Notes: a model not told the origin generated them from the sequence alone. A stretch of 64,000 nt of DNA from Coprococcus eutactus (GCF_025149915.1 NZ_CP102278.1:2525501-2589500), one strand, 5' to 3'. Shown: positions 44,965 to 55,063, counted from the first letter of the stretch. Translations and numbers: made by a program.

Positions 44965-45024
44965 CGCCGCACATACCTCCTAAAATATTCTTATGATTAT
45001 ATCCTATACTATGGTATAAAAAAA

Positions 45025-45108
45025 TGCGGAAGATGGGACTTGAACCCACACGGTATTGCTACCACAGGCACCTGAAGCCTGCGCGTCTGCCAATTCCGCC
45101 ACTTCCGC
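45025..45108 (-). tRNA. tRNA-Leu(CAG)
   Basis: 84 nt. Acceptor stem GCGGAAG/CTTCCGC with discriminator A, anticodon stem CAGGC/GCCTG around loop TTCAGGT (anticodon CAG), a long variable arm (TGGTAGCAATACCG) typical of Leu, and T arm GTGGGTTCAAGTCCCAT. CCA is not encoded. Confidence 0.95.
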
Positions 45109-45198
45109 ATGTTCACAACGAACGTTAATATAATAAACTGTCAGCTATGATATGTCAACCACTTTTTTCAAAATAAAGGCTGTACCTTTTTACAAAAA

Positions 45199-45233
45199 TA
45201 CAGACCACACGACATAATATCGTATGATCTGTA
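45199..45233 (-). terminator. Terminator of the first Fn3-like protein gene
   Basis: TACAGATCATACGA/TCGTGTGGTCTGTA forms a long stem with two G-U or mismatched positions, followed by ATTTTTGT on the minus strand. Confidence 0.8.
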
Positions 45234-45291
45234 CTTATTTTCTGCTGATTTCCGTCTTTTATATCCTGTACGGAATCTTTATGCTTATATA

Positions 45292-47481
45292 CTACTTAGA
45301 GCTCTTAGCACCTGCTACTGCTGAATAAGCTGACTGAGCTTTTACTCCGGCACCGCTCACTGCAGCAGCTGCAACCTTATAGTAATATGTGCCGCCCTTT
45401 GCCGCCTTCTTGTCAACATAGCTTGTTGTTGCCACACTGGCGATCTTGGTGTACTTACCATTCTTGCTTGTAGAACGGTATACCCAGTAACGCTGAGCAC
45501 CTGCCACGGCATACCACTTTACTTTGACCTGTCCCGCTGCTGTGTTCTTTGCGCTGCCCATCTTTGGTGCTGCAAGCTTGTGCTGGTATTTAGCGAAGTA
45601 CTTTGCATTACCCTCATATATATAATGGCTATTACCCCAAGCTCCTTCAAAAGATGACTGTGCCACTACATAGTATTCATAATCTGTCTTTACCGAATAA
45701 TCCTTGTCCTCATACTTTGTAGCAGTTACATTACCCCTACACTGGGTTTCTCCGCTCTGCTTGTTTGTTCTGTATACAGAATATCCTGATGCACCCGGCA
45801 CAGCCTTCCAGGAAATGACAGCCGATGAATTGGTCTTTCTGGATACCTTGACTCCCGATGCAAACGGCATACAGTTTACATTGATCTCAATTGGGGTGTC
45901 GCTGACAACTGAGCCCTTGTATGGTCTCACCCTCACATATGTGTATTTCATTCCCTTGGTACTTGTTCCAGGGTTCTTAAATCTGTATGTGTTCTTTGTG
46001 CCAGAAGAGATCTTTGCGACATTCTCTTCCTTGCCTGTATATCTGTTATACGCTGTGATCACATATCCTGATGCCCAGTAGTTCTTATCCCATGCCAGAT
46101 TCGTATATATCGCAAGTGTCTTCTTGTCCTTGCTGATGGCTGTACTTATATATGTAGCTCTGAGACTATATATATTATCATCGTAGCCCATAATGACTCT
46201 TCCGGTATCATTCTGGTTCTCACATACGACCTTGCCATTTGATACATTCTGTGCCTTGAGCATAAATCTGTAAAGATGACCATTCTTCAGTCCCTTGACC
46301 GTATACGAATTGCCCTTTGTGACTCCCAGCTTGCTGTACTGATTACCGCTGATATCGGTCTGCATATACCATATCTCATATACATTAGCGCCTCTGACCT
46401 TATCCCATGTCAGCTTCACCGAAGTAGATGAGGTGATCTGCGCGATAGGAACCGGAGTGCCCATAGTCACCTTCACACCGACGGCCGCTGTGGTATTTCC
46501 AGATACCAGCTTGCCAGTCCTTGTCTCATAGTACTTTGGGATCACCTTATAATAGTAGATCTTTCCCGCCTTGACTGTGGTGTCTGTAAACTCATCACCG
46601 GTTATCGTCTTGATCTTCTTGTAGCCGCCATTTTTACTTGCCGATCTATAGATGTCAAACTGATTATAAATTCCTCTGTCTTCGATGTTTAACTTAACAC
46701 CTTTGTGGTCCAACTCGGCATTTACATATATATTTTTCCAATTGTCTGCACTGACTTTAATGACAGGGGATGTTGCAATCACCTTTGTGGTCTTTATATA
46801 ATCGTCCTTTTCAGCGACTACCTTTATCTGATAGTAGTACGTCTTTCCATATGCTGCATTGTAGTCATAATTGTAACAGTTCGTTCCGCCATACACCGTG
46901 TTGCTGGATATCTTCTTGAACCCGGTCTTTGGATTTGTCGATCTGTATACATAATAGTCGTATTTAGCCGAAACTCTTGATAAAAATTCTGTATTTACGT
47001 ATAGTGATGCATATTTAGAGTAGCCGGTCTCGTCTATCTCACTGTTCCACCAGCCGCGTGTCGTACTTTTATCAAAAACAGGAGTTTCAAACTTTCTGTT
47101 GAAAGTCTTTGTGACTGTTGAGCCATCACTTCCCTCGGCTTCAAGCTTAAATGTGTATGTCACACCGGCCTTTCCGTAGAAATCTGTGTTTATATCCCAG
47201 TATCCATATGACGTCTTTCGTGACTCGAATTCAACTCCATTTACATATAATTTGGCACTCGTTCCTGAGCCCCAGGCACTTATCCCAACATGGTTATCTG
47301 TCACTGTAGCAGAATTTCCTGCTTCTATTCCGTCTATTGAAGCAGAAAATGTATCCTCTGCAACAACAGCCTGTCCCTGATCCAGGCTCTTGGTAGCCGC
47401 CATAGCCGGCGCAGCCTCTCCAAACATCAGTACAGAGGCAAGCGCTACGCATAATGCTTTGCTGATTATCTTTTTCTTCAT
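45292..47481 (-). CDS. Secreted multi-domain protein with Fn3-like repeats, 729 aa
   Basis: Signal peptide (MKKKIISKALCVALASVLMF, cleaved after AMA). The rest is built from beta-sandwich modules of 85-100 residues, each with a Tyr-rich strand such as AGKIYYYKVIPKYY or KGGTYYYKVAAAA and a [YV]-x-YRS[TA] strand (VYRSTSKNGKYTKI). No catalytic domain, LPXTG or SLH anchor is seen. Probably a cell-surface or secreted adhesin or matrix protein. It is a paralogue of the gene 17 bp upstream in the same operon. Confidence 0.8.
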   Translation of the reverse strand: MKKKIISKALCVALASVLMFGEAAPAMAATKSLDQGQAVVAEDTFSASIDGIEAGNSATVTDNHVGISAWGSGTSAKLYVNGVEFESRKTSYGYWDINTDFYGKAGVTYTFKLEAEGSDGSTVTKTFNRKFETPVFDKSTTRGWWNSEIDETGYSKYASLYVNTEFLSRVSAKYDYYVYRSTNPKTGFKKISSNTVYGGTNCYNYDYNAAYGKTYYYQIKVVAEKDDYIKTTKVIATSPVIKVSADNWKNIYVNAELDHKGVKLNIEDRGIYNQFDIYRSASKNGGYKKIKTITGDEFTDTTVKAGKIYYYKVIPKYYETRTGKLVSGNTTAAVGVKVTMGTPVPIAQITSSTSVKLTWDKVRGANVYEIWYMQTDISGNQYSKLGVTKGNSYTVKGLKNGHLYRFMLKAQNVSNGKVVCENQNDTGRVIMGYDDNIYSLRATYISTAISKDKKTLAIYTNLAWDKNYWASGYVITAYNRYTGKEENVAKISSGTKNTYRFKNPGTSTKGMKYTYVRVRPYKGSVVSDTPIEINVNCMPFASGVKVSRKTNSSAVISWKAVPGASGYSVYRTNKQSGETQCRGNVTATKYEDKDYSVKTDYEYYVVAQSSFEGAWGNSHYIYEGNAKYFAKYQHKLAAPKMGSAKNTAAGQVKVKWYAVAGAQRYWVYRSTSKNGKYTKIASVATTSYVDKKAAKGGTYYYKVAAAAVSGAGVKAQSAYSAVAGAKSSK

Positions 47482-47498
47482 ACTCTACCCCTTTCCCT

Positions 47499-49712
47499 TT
47501 ATTTGCTTATCTTGACGCCCTTTGCCTTGGATGCCGCTGACTTTACTGTCTGTCCGCAGTCATTTATTGTGTAGGCAACTACCTTGTAGTAGTACGTCTT
47601 TCCCTTTTTAAGCTTCTTATCTGCATATACACACACATTCTTGGACGTCGAAGCAACCTGTACATACTTTCCGTTTGCCTTATCTGAACGATATACCTTG
47701 TACACCTTTGTGTTAGCAGTCTTTGCCCATTTTACTGACGCGGTTCCCTTTACAGGGTTTGTGACCGCTTTGATCTGAGGCGTTGAGAGTTTGTGGAAAT
47801 ATATACCATACCCTGCACTCCATCCACTGTTGAACGCCGTCTTTGATGTTGACGCATACACGCTGTATGTATATCCCAGTCCATTTGTCACATGTGTATC
47901 TACATATGAGGTTCCCTTTACCGTTGCCAAAGTCTGTGTGACACCCAGAGCCGTGGTCCTGACCACTGTATATTCCGTTGCGCCCTTTACCGCTGTCCAT
48001 GCAACTGTGACTGCTGTACCGGATTTTCTTGAGACCTTCACCTTCGCAGGACTTGGAAGCGTGTTAAGCTCATATCCATCATATTCTGATACACCGATGG
48101 TCTTTCCCTTGTATGGCAGTACCTCTATATCGGTGTACTTAAGCTCCTTTCCAACTACTCCCGTGTTCTTAAATGTATAGGATGTAGTCTTTCCGGATGT
48201 GATTGTCTTGACCGTCTCTTTCTTGTTTGTATAGTTGTTGTAAGCTGTTATCTTGTAGCCCGATGCATTCCAGTCTCTGTACCATGTCATCTGGTAATAA
48301 ACTGCAACTGTCTTGGAATCTGCATTTGACTTTACAGGAGTCCTATTCAGATCCTGTACCGAGCTTGTGTATCCCATAATACGTCTGCTGCTTGCACTCA
48401 TAGCATACTTTACTACGCTTCCAGCCTTCTTTACTGTGCGTATCTTCACATCATACTCGCCATTTGCTGCAAGGCCCTTGATGACGCATGAATTTTTCTT
48501 TGTGACAGCCTTCTTTACAAATGCGTCACCTACCACATCTGATCTTCTGCACCATACCTCATATGACACATCTGCGCTGTTTTCTGCATACCATTCACAC
48601 TTCATTGAATTTGTGCCAACCTGTGTGAGTGTTGGTGCCGAACCGTCCATAAGATACTTTGCTGCAACGGCTTTTGTCGTGTTACCAGTAATCGTCTTAC
48701 CGGTTGTCGAATCATAGTACATTGGAATTATCTTGTAATAATATACAGTTCCCTTTTTCACTTTTGCGTCAGTGTAATAATTTGCATATGCCGTAGCTAT
48801 TTTCTTAAAGCCCTTCGTCGCACTGGTAGAACGGTATATATCATATCTGTTTGCCAAGTCCGACCATATACTCAGATTAACAGTTCCGTTTGCACCCTTA
48901 TCTCTTCCTGATACATATGCATCAAAGCTGCACTCAGGCTTTCCATAACGAACTCCCGCAGCTCCAGACACCGCCAGAACCTTATCTGACGTAACATACT
49001 CACTTGTTCCTCTGAGTATCCTTACCTTATAGTAATATGCTGCTCCCGCCTTTGCCGTGGTGTCAACATACTCCAGGCGCCAGCTCTCTGAGGAAGTTCC
49101 CTTGTAGATGCACTTGAAACCGCCATTTGACTTTGTTGATCTGTAAACCTCATACTTATAATTGTGGCCATTCTGATTGTGGATATTCGCTGACACACGA
49201 ATTCCGTCCGGCTGCTTTATACCGGTCTCACTCACCTTTCCACTTATGCTTTCGGCTGTTATTGCCGATGTACCACTCCTAAAACCAACTGACGCAGCAA
49301 CCAATTTCTCCTGGGACTTAACCACCGTGCCCTCAGAATTGGCAATCCTGACCTCCACTGTGTAGGTTGCTCCCGGAACGGCATCTATCTCCTTGCTCAC
49401 GCTCAGATAATATGAATCATAATCATATGACTCTTCCGCCGCTTTCTTGCCGTTGATATAAAGTACCGCCTTACAGCCAGCTCCCCCTGCACTTATCCTT
49501 ATGTCTGATCCGTACTCCTCGTCAACATTCAAATAGTCTACACGCGGGGCACTCACCGCCACATCTGCTGTGCTCTCGTCAGCCACTACACTGACCGCTT
49601 CCTTGCTGTCTGCCGAGCTGCTCTCCGCCGCTGACACTATTCCCACATCACCGAATACCATCGCGGAGGCAAGAGCAATGCACAGACACTTGCTTGCAAT
49701 GCCTTTTCTCAT
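47499..49712 (-). CDS. Secreted multi-domain protein with Fn3-like repeats, paralogue, about 737 aa
   Basis: The ATG at 49712 is chosen (AGAAAGGGG upstream, then MRKGIASKCLCIALASAMVF signal peptide); the open frame runs further but without a start site. Same module order as 45292-47481: KYEVYRSTKSNGGFKCIYKG, RYDIYRSTSATKGFKKIATA, KGTVYYYKIIPMYYDSTTGK, VYKVYRSDKANGKYVQVAST. The two proteins align along most of their length. Tandem duplication followed by divergence is the simplest explanation. Confidence 0.78.
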   Translation of the reverse strand: MRKGIASKCLCIALASAMVFGDVGIVSAAESSSADSKEAVSVVADESTADVAVSAPRVDYLNVDEEYGSDIRISAGGAGCKAVLYINGKKAAEESYDYDSYYLSVSKEIDAVPGATYTVEVRIANSEGTVVKSQEKLVAASVGFRSGTSAITAESISGKVSETGIKQPDGIRVSANIHNQNGHNYKYEVYRSTKSNGGFKCIYKGTSSESWRLEYVDTTAKAGAAYYYKVRILRGTSEYVTSDKVLAVSGAAGVRYGKPECSFDAYVSGRDKGANGTVNLSIWSDLANRYDIYRSTSATKGFKKIATAYANYYTDAKVKKGTVYYYKIIPMYYDSTTGKTITGNTTKAVAAKYLMDGSAPTLTQVGTNSMKCEWYAENSADVSYEVWCRRSDVVGDAFVKKAVTKKNSCVIKGLAANGEYDVKIRTVKKAGSVVKYAMSASSRRIMGYTSSVQDLNRTPVKSNADSKTVAVYYQMTWYRDWNASGYKITAYNNYTNKKETVKTITSGKTTSYTFKNTGVVGKELKYTDIEVLPYKGKTIGVSEYDGYELNTLPSPAKVKVSRKSGTAVTVAWTAVKGATEYTVVRTTALGVTQTLATVKGTSYVDTHVTNGLGYTYSVYASTSKTAFNSGWSAGYGIYFHKLSTPQIKAVTNPVKGTASVKWAKTANTKVYKVYRSDKANGKYVQVASTSKNVCVYADKKLKKGKTYYYKVVAYTINDCGQTVKSAASKAKGVKISK

Positions 49713-49935
49713 AAATTCCCCTTTCTCTTTCCCGGTCAGGTGCATCCCATGCCCTGATCCTGTCCACTTAGCCAGTCTTACAGCCTTCAGACAGGTGTTG
49801 CCATACAGGAACACCACTTCCCTGTTTTAAATAATATTAATTCTTTTTCATTTTATATACATATTTTGTTTTAGTCAACATGATTAAACTACAAAGACAA
49901 AATTATTCAAAATGCACAATCCCTTATATGCAAAA

Positions 49936-49968
49936 AGGCAGTGGAAATATCGTCTACTTCCACCGCCT
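49936..49968 (-). terminator. Terminator of the second isomerase lipoprotein gene
   Basis: GGCGGTGGAA/TTCCACTGCC stem with TTTTTG following on the minus strand, 27 bp after the stop of the gene at 49995. Confidence 0.85.
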
Positions 49969-49994
49969 TACATGCGATATGTTACATCAGCTAT

Positions 49995-51113
49995 TTATTC
50001 TTCTGTTGTACTCTCATCTGTCGCAGATTCACTGTCCGCATCAGTTGCTGTCGCAGTCGTCTCCACCGCTCTCTTCATAAGGAAATCAAGGACGTTCTCC
50101 TCCGTCGCATAGAAGTTTAGGTCGTCCTCTGAATAGTACTTGTCAACGTCCTCATCGCTCTCCAGATCGTTCTCTTCAACAACCTTGGCCCTGTATGCTT
50201 TCACGTCCGCATCGTCAGCTATCAGGTTATTGTCAAGAGCTATACATGATACTACGATCTTCTCCTTCATGACGCTCTCAACTATTGTATGAAGCTTCTC
50301 AAGGAACGCTGCCTCATCGCTGCATCCGTAGAAATATGCCATATAAGTGCTGAAATCTATTCCATAATTCTCTGCATTCTGCTTTGCATTGTCTACAGTT
50401 GTCTGGATATATGTCTTTATCTCATCCTCTGGATACTTGTCAAATGTGACCTTCTCCTCTACCGCCTTGAGGACTGAGGTTCTATCCTCATCATCAGCTG
50501 ACTTGTCCTTATCTGTCTGAAGGTCCTTCCTGAGGTGCTCTGTGTATGCATCCGTTGTGGTGTACTCTCCACCTGAAGCCTTCTTTACAAGTGCATCTGT
50601 GTACTCCGGCACTGTTGTGACCGAGATATAGTTTACGGTAACCTTGTAAGTCGCAGTCAGTCCTGCCACTGTGGTATCTGAATAATCGTCTGGATATGTA
50701 ACAGTGATCTCCTTCACGTCACCAGCCTTGCTGCCTATGAGCTGATCATCACTGCCGTCACCCAATGTATTGTTGCCAATAGTAAGAGAATAACCTGTCT
50801 TGCTGTCTTTCTCCGTTCCGGATATCGTCTCAACATAGTCAACGTTAACTTTATCGCCATCTTTTATGGCGCTGGTCTTATCTTCGCTTGTCTCAGAGTT
50901 ATCGTTGCAGAAACTATCTATAGAACTCTGAACATCGTCATCTGTAACCTCTCTGGAAGCCGGGACATACTCTATATCAGTATATGCTGCCTTGTCCACC
51001 ACTGCGCATTTTGAATACTTGTTAAACTGGCTTTTGTTGCTGCTGCATCCGGTCATAAGTCCCGCACACATCGCCGCCATGATTCCGGCTGCTATTATCT
51101 TCTTAGCTCTCAT
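49995..51113 (-). CDS. Trigger-factor-like peptidyl-prolyl isomerase lipoprotein, 372 aa
   Basis: Lipoprotein signal (MCAGLMTGCSSNK). An FKBP-like region (KDGDKVNVDYVETISGTEKD; DQLIGSKAGDVKEITVTYPD) follows residues about 85-165, then a helical trigger-factor C-terminal-like region (EEKVTFDKYPEDEIKTYIQT). The tail is Thr/Asp/Glu-rich. It lacks the FNGG-type motif conserved in its paralogue at 51160, so catalysis is less certain. Probably a surface foldase for exported proteins. Confidence 0.8.
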   Translation of the reverse strand: MRAKKIIAAGIMAAMCAGLMTGCSSNKSQFNKYSKCAVVDKAAYTDIEYVPASREVTDDDVQSSIDSFCNDNSETSEDKTSAIKDGDKVNVDYVETISGTEKDSKTGYSLTIGNNTLGDGSDDQLIGSKAGDVKEITVTYPDDYSDTTVAGLTATYKVTVNYISVTTVPEYTDALVKKASGGEYTTTDAYTEHLRKDLQTDKDKSADDEDRTSVLKAVEEKVTFDKYPEDEIKTYIQTTVDNAKQNAENYGIDFSTYMAYFYGCSDEAAFLEKLHTIVESVMKEKIVVSCIALDNNLIADDADVKAYRAKVVEENDLESDEDVDKYYSEDDLNFYATEENVLDFLMKRAVETTATATDADSESATDESTTEE

Positions 51114-51159
51114 AATATTTTTCGCTTACCCCTTCGTTATCTTTTATATATCCAGCACT

Positions 51160-52395
51160 TTACTCTGCTGCTTCTGTATCTGCTTCTGTATCTGCTTCTG
51201 TATCTGTATCTTCTGCTGTTGTAGCTTCTGTTGCAGCTGCTGTTGTCGCATCCACAGCCTTCGCATCCTTGTAAAGCACATCGTTCATGACCTTGTAAGC
51301 AAGAGCATTGTACTTGATGTCAATAGCTGACACATTGCTTCTAACGCTCTCCTCATCAACATTGTTCTTGGCTGCATAATCAGCAATATATTCATCAGTC
51401 TCCTGATCTGTAACTGTCAGTCCCTCAGCCTTCGCTATGGCACACATTACCATCTTCTCCTTCAGAGACTCCTCGCAGATATTGTATATAACCTGAGCAA
51501 ATGCATCCTCGTCATCATATCCATAATAGTACTTGATATATGTTGCATAATCCATACCGTAGTTCTCAGCCTGACTCTTGATGGATGTCACAAGCTGCTG
51601 TGCACTTGCCTGTACCTCTTCTGCAGAGAGATTCGAGATCTTACAGTTGTTGATGACCTTGGTCATGATATCGCTCTGTGCACTTGCAAGGGCTGAATCC
51701 TCCTTGCTTTTATTCAGCTCCTCACGTACAGATTCCTCGTACTCCTTTGTCGTCTTGTAATCTGTGTTGTCTGAAACAAGCTTATCGTTGTATGTGGCAG
51801 GCTTATCAATCTTGATATAGTTGAGAGTAGTCTTGAACTCCGCCTCCTTGCCCGCAAGGCTTGTCTCACCATAATTTTCTGGGAATGTAGCCGTTACAGT
51901 GAATGTCTCTCCCGGCTTATGGCCTATGATCTGATCCTCAAAATTATCTATGAATGCACCGGAACCAAGTACAAGATCATAGCCACTTCCGTTGGTATTA
52001 CCACCGTTGAACTCCTCTCCGTCAACTGAACCTACATAATCTATATTGACAGTGTCTCCCTTCTTTGCTGCATTTGTTGTATCCTTGTCAAATGTTCCAA
52101 GTCCATCAACAAACTCATCTATCTTCTGCTGAACCTCGTCGTCTGTAACCTCAACGTCCGTCTTGGTATACTCAATACCCTTGTAATCGCCAAGCTCAAC
52201 ATTCTCTGCATATTTCTCTACATACTCATCTATGCTCTCTTCATTCGCCGCTACATCCTCTGCCACGTCAGAAGCTGTAGCCTCTTTCTGAGTATCACCC
52301 TTCTTATCATCGCTCTTATCTCCGCATCCGGTCATAAATGACATGGACAATGCCAGTGCAAGAACGACCACACACCCTTTTTTAAACTTTCTCAT
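51160..52395 (-). CDS. Trigger-factor-like FKBP peptidyl-prolyl isomerase lipoprotein, 411 aa
   Basis: Lipobox in MSFMTGCGDKS. The FKBP domain is clear: KKGDTVNIDYVGSVDGEEFN, FIDNFEDQIIGHKPGETFTV, FPENYGETSLAGKEAEFKTT, followed by a helical chaperone domain (NCKISNLSAEEVQASAQQLV). The C-terminus ends in TEADTEADTEA, encoded by tandem 12-bp repeats (51160-51210) that could expand or contract. First gene of the pair with 49995-51113. Confidence 0.87.
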   Translation of the reverse strand: MRKFKKGCVVVLALALSMSFMTGCGDKSDDKKGDTQKEATASDVAEDVAANEESIDEYVEKYAENVELGDYKGIEYTKTDVEVTDDEVQQKIDEFVDGLGTFDKDTTNAAKKGDTVNIDYVGSVDGEEFNGGNTNGSGYDLVLGSGAFIDNFEDQIIGHKPGETFTVTATFPENYGETSLAGKEAEFKTTLNYIKIDKPATYNDKLVSDNTDYKTTKEYEESVREELNKSKEDSALASAQSDIMTKVINNCKISNLSAEEVQASAQQLVTSIKSQAENYGMDYATYIKYYYGYDDEDAFAQVIYNICEESLKEKMVMCAIAKAEGLTVTDQETDEYIADYAAKNNVDEESVRSNVSAIDIKYNALAYKVMNDVLYKDAKAVDATTAAATEATTAEDTDTEADTEADTEAAE

Positions 52396-52721
52396 AAATA
52401 TTACCTCTTTTATTTTTTATTTGTAGAAAACCCATTTGTTAATGATAATCTTCAACGAATTAACTTATATCATATTTCTTTGTAAAAATAAAGCAATTTG
52501 ACTTAATTCATACAATTCTCACAAATAGCTGTATATATGATTACTGCCTGATACCGCTTTCTATTTTGGATACGTTTTTGTGACGCAATCAGCATCTTCC
52601 ACATTAATCAAACGCAAAACTACAATATGTTGTGCCCACATATTTTTTTATTTTCTATATTTTGTATTTTTTACAAATAACATATGGACAAACATTTTTA
52701 CGGGTGATATAATCAACGATA

Positions 52722-52750
52722 TTGACACACGCTGTAAAAATTCTTATACA
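52722..52750 (+). promoter_or_regulatory. Consensus promoter upstream of nrdD
   Basis: TTGACA (52722-52727), 17-bp spacer, TATACA (52745-52750). Transcription from here would begin near 52757, cross a terminator-like hairpin at 52793-52825, then the NrdR boxes before reaching nrdD. The rest of 52396-52721 shows no gene. Confidence 0.7.
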
Positions 52751-52792
52751 CAGATCATCTGTGCAGAACATTTTACAAAGCTAGGGAAACTT

Positions 52793-52825
52793 GCGACGGA
52801 GCACTTAATTGTCGCTAATTTTTTT
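52793..52825 (+). terminator. Terminator-like hairpin in the nrdD leader
   Basis: GCGAC/GTCGC with a 13-nt loop followed by TAATTTTTTT. Placed between the promoter at 52722 and nrdD, it would end a transcript of about 70 nt or act as an attenuator. Confidence 0.5.
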
Positions 52826-52843
52826 GCGGCTTTTTCAAGCCAA

Positions 52844-52891
52844 ACACGACATATTGTGTTTCTTTTTGCTTTATCCCACTATATTTAGTGT
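52844..52891 (+). promoter_or_regulatory. Pair of NrdR boxes
   Basis: ACACGACATATTGTGT (52844-52859) and CCACTATATTTAGTGT (52876-52891) fit the palindromic NrdR consensus (ACAC-A-TAT-T-GTGT) and are 32 bp apart centre to centre, three helical turns, as usual for NrdR. This marks nrdD/nrdG as repressed by NrdR when nucleotides are plentiful. No nrdR gene is in the window. Confidence 0.85.
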
Positions 52892-52936
52892 CATATAGTT
52901 ATGCATAGAATTCACAACACACAGGGAGAATGGGAA

Positions 52937-55063
52937 ATGTTAGTAATCAAAAGAGACGGCCGTGCAGTCAATTACGACCGCAGCAAGATAATCTTAGCCA
53001 TCCAAAAGGCCAATTCCGAAGTTGAACCTTGCGAAAAGATTTCTGATGAGAAGATCGAGGATATTGTCGGAAGCATCGAGGCCAAGAATAGAAAAAGAAT
53101 GCTGGTCGAGGATATACAGGATATCATCGAACAGGGAATAATGGCGGACGGAAAGTTTGTCCTCGCCAAAACTTACATTATATATAGATACAGCAGAGAA
53201 CTTATCAGAAAGGCGAACACCACTGATGATTCCATACTGAGTCTTATTCAGAACAGAAATAAGGACGTTATGGAGGAGAACTCCAACAAGAACGCCACAG
53301 TAGCATCGACACAGCGTGACCTCATAGCTGGCGAGGTTTCAAAGGATCTTACCAAGAGAATGCTCCTCCCTGAGAAGATATCAAAGGCTCATGAGGAAGG
53401 TGCCATCCATTTTCATGATGCTGACTACTTTCTTCAGCCTATCTTCAACTGCTGTCTTATCAACATTGGAGATATGCTTGACAACGGGACTGTCATGAAC
53501 GGCAAACTCATCGAGAGTCCTAAGAGCTTCCAGGTTGCATGTACCATTGTCACACAGATCATCGCATCTGTTGCGTCAAGTCAGTACGGTGGTCAGTCTG
53601 TTGACGTCCGTCACCTGGGCAAGTACCTCAGAAAGAGTTATAACAAATACAAGAAGAGATATACTGAAGAATTCGGGGATAAAATAGATCCTGAGACACT
53701 TGAGAAGCTCATCACCGAGCGACTCAAGGACGAGCTGAAATCAGGCGTACAGACTATCCAGTACCAGATCAATACCCTGATGACGACCAATGGCCAGTCT
53801 CCATTCGTCACCCTGTTCCTCAATCTGAGGGAAGATGACGAATACATCAAGGAAAATGCCATGATCATTGAAGAGATCCTGAGACAGAGACTTGAGGGAA
53901 TCAAGAACGAGGCCGGTGTATATGTAACCCCAGCTTTTCCTAAACTCATATATGTCCTCGACGAGCACAACTGCCTCAAAGGCGGCGAGTATGATTACAT
54001 AACCGAACTTGCCATAAAGTGCTCAGCCAAGAGAATGTACCCTGATTACATATCAGCCAAGAAGATGCGTGAGAACTATGAAGGCAACGTATTCTCATGT
54101 ATGGGATGCCGTTCATTCCTCTCACCTTGGAAGGACGAGAACGGTGAGTACAAATGGGAAGGACGTTTCAACCAGGGTGTTGTCAGCCTGAACCTTCCAC
54201 AGATAGCAATACTTGCAAAGGGTGACGACGACAAGTTTTGGAGTCTGCTGGACGAGAGACTTCAGCTTTGCTACGATGCACTTATGTGCCGTCATAGAGC
54301 GCTCGAGGGTGTCACATCGGATGTCAGTCCGGTCCACTGGCAGTACGGTGCCATAGCAAGGCTCAAAAAGGGCGAGGTCATAGACCCTCTCCTCCACAAT
54401 GGATATTCGACTATTTCTCTGGGATACATCGGAGTATACGAGACAACGAAGCTCATGCGTGGCGTAAGCCACACCGATCCGGTCGGGGAGGAATTTGCAC
54501 TCAAGCTTATGCATAAGCTCCGCGCAGCCTGCGACAAGTGGAAGTCCGACACAGGTCTTGGATTTGGTCTCTACGGCACGCCTGCAGAGAGTCTTTGTTA
54601 CAGATTTGCAAGAATAGACAAGGAACGCTTTGGAACCATCAAGGATGTCACCGACAAGGGTTATTATACGAACTCATATCACGTTGATGTCCGTGAGAAG
54701 ATAGATGCTTTCAGCAAGTTCAGGTTCGAGAGTCAGTTCCAGACCATATCATCGGGTGGCGCTATCTCCTATGTCGAGATACCTAACATGAGAAACAATC
54801 TGGATGCTCTGGCAGAGGTCGTCAGATACATCTATGACAATATACAGTACGCCGAGTTCAACACCAAGTCAGATTACTGCCATGTGTGCGGATATGACGG
54901 TGAGATCATCATCAACGATGACGGTGAGTGGGAATGCCCTCAGTGTGGCAACAAGGATCACAACAAGATGAACGTCACTAGAAGAACCTGCGGATACCTC
55001 GGAGAGAATTTCTGGAACGTTGGCAAAACCAAGGAGATCAAGGCAAGAGTTCTCCACTTGTAA
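52937..55063 (+). CDS. nrdD: Anaerobic ribonucleoside-triphosphate reductase
   Basis: 708 aa from the ATG at 52937 (GGGAGAATGGGAA upstream). N-terminal ATP-cone (MLVIKRDGRAVNYDRSKIIL), a class-III glycyl radical core (SVASSQYGGQSVDVRHLGKY; VFSCMGCRSFLSPW), a zinc site (CHVCGYDGE, CPQCGN) and the glycyl radical loop RRTCGYLGENFW near the end. Reduces NTPs to dNTPs without oxygen. Activated by NrdG, encoded 276 bp downstream. Confidence 0.97.
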   Translation: MLVIKRDGRAVNYDRSKIILAIQKANSEVEPCEKISDEKIEDIVGSIEAKNRKRMLVEDIQDIIEQGIMADGKFVLAKTYIIYRYSRELIRKANTTDDSILSLIQNRNKDVMEENSNKNATVASTQRDLIAGEVSKDLTKRMLLPEKISKAHEEGAIHFHDADYFLQPIFNCCLINIGDMLDNGTVMNGKLIESPKSFQVACTIVTQIIASVASSQYGGQSVDVRHLGKYLRKSYNKYKKRYTEEFGDKIDPETLEKLITERLKDELKSGVQTIQYQINTLMTTNGQSPFVTLFLNLREDDEYIKENAMIIEEILRQRLEGIKNEAGVYVTPAFPKLIYVLDEHNCLKGGEYDYITELAIKCSAKRMYPDYISAKKMRENYEGNVFSCMGCRSFLSPWKDENGEYKWEGRFNQGVVSLNLPQIAILAKGDDDKFWSLLDERLQLCYDALMCRHRALEGVTSDVSPVHWQYGAIARLKKGEVIDPLLHNGYSTISLGYIGVYETTKLMRGVSHTDPVGEEFALKLMHKLRAACDKWKSDTGLGFGLYGTPAESLCYRFARIDKERFGTIKDVTDKGYYTNSYHVDVREKIDAFSKFRFESQFQTISSGGAISYVEIPNMRNNLDALAEVVRYIYDNIQYAEFNTKSDYCHVCGYDGEIIINDDGEWECPQCGNKDHNKMNVTRRTCGYLGENFWNVGKTKEIKARVLHL

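Noticed and set aside
45292..49712. The Tyr-rich strands recurring about every 90 codons in the two Fn3-like genes looked like a possible DNA tandem repeat.
   Set aside because: The modules are diverged at the DNA level and fit ordinary beta-sandwich domain repeats in a protein; no near-identical units were seen.
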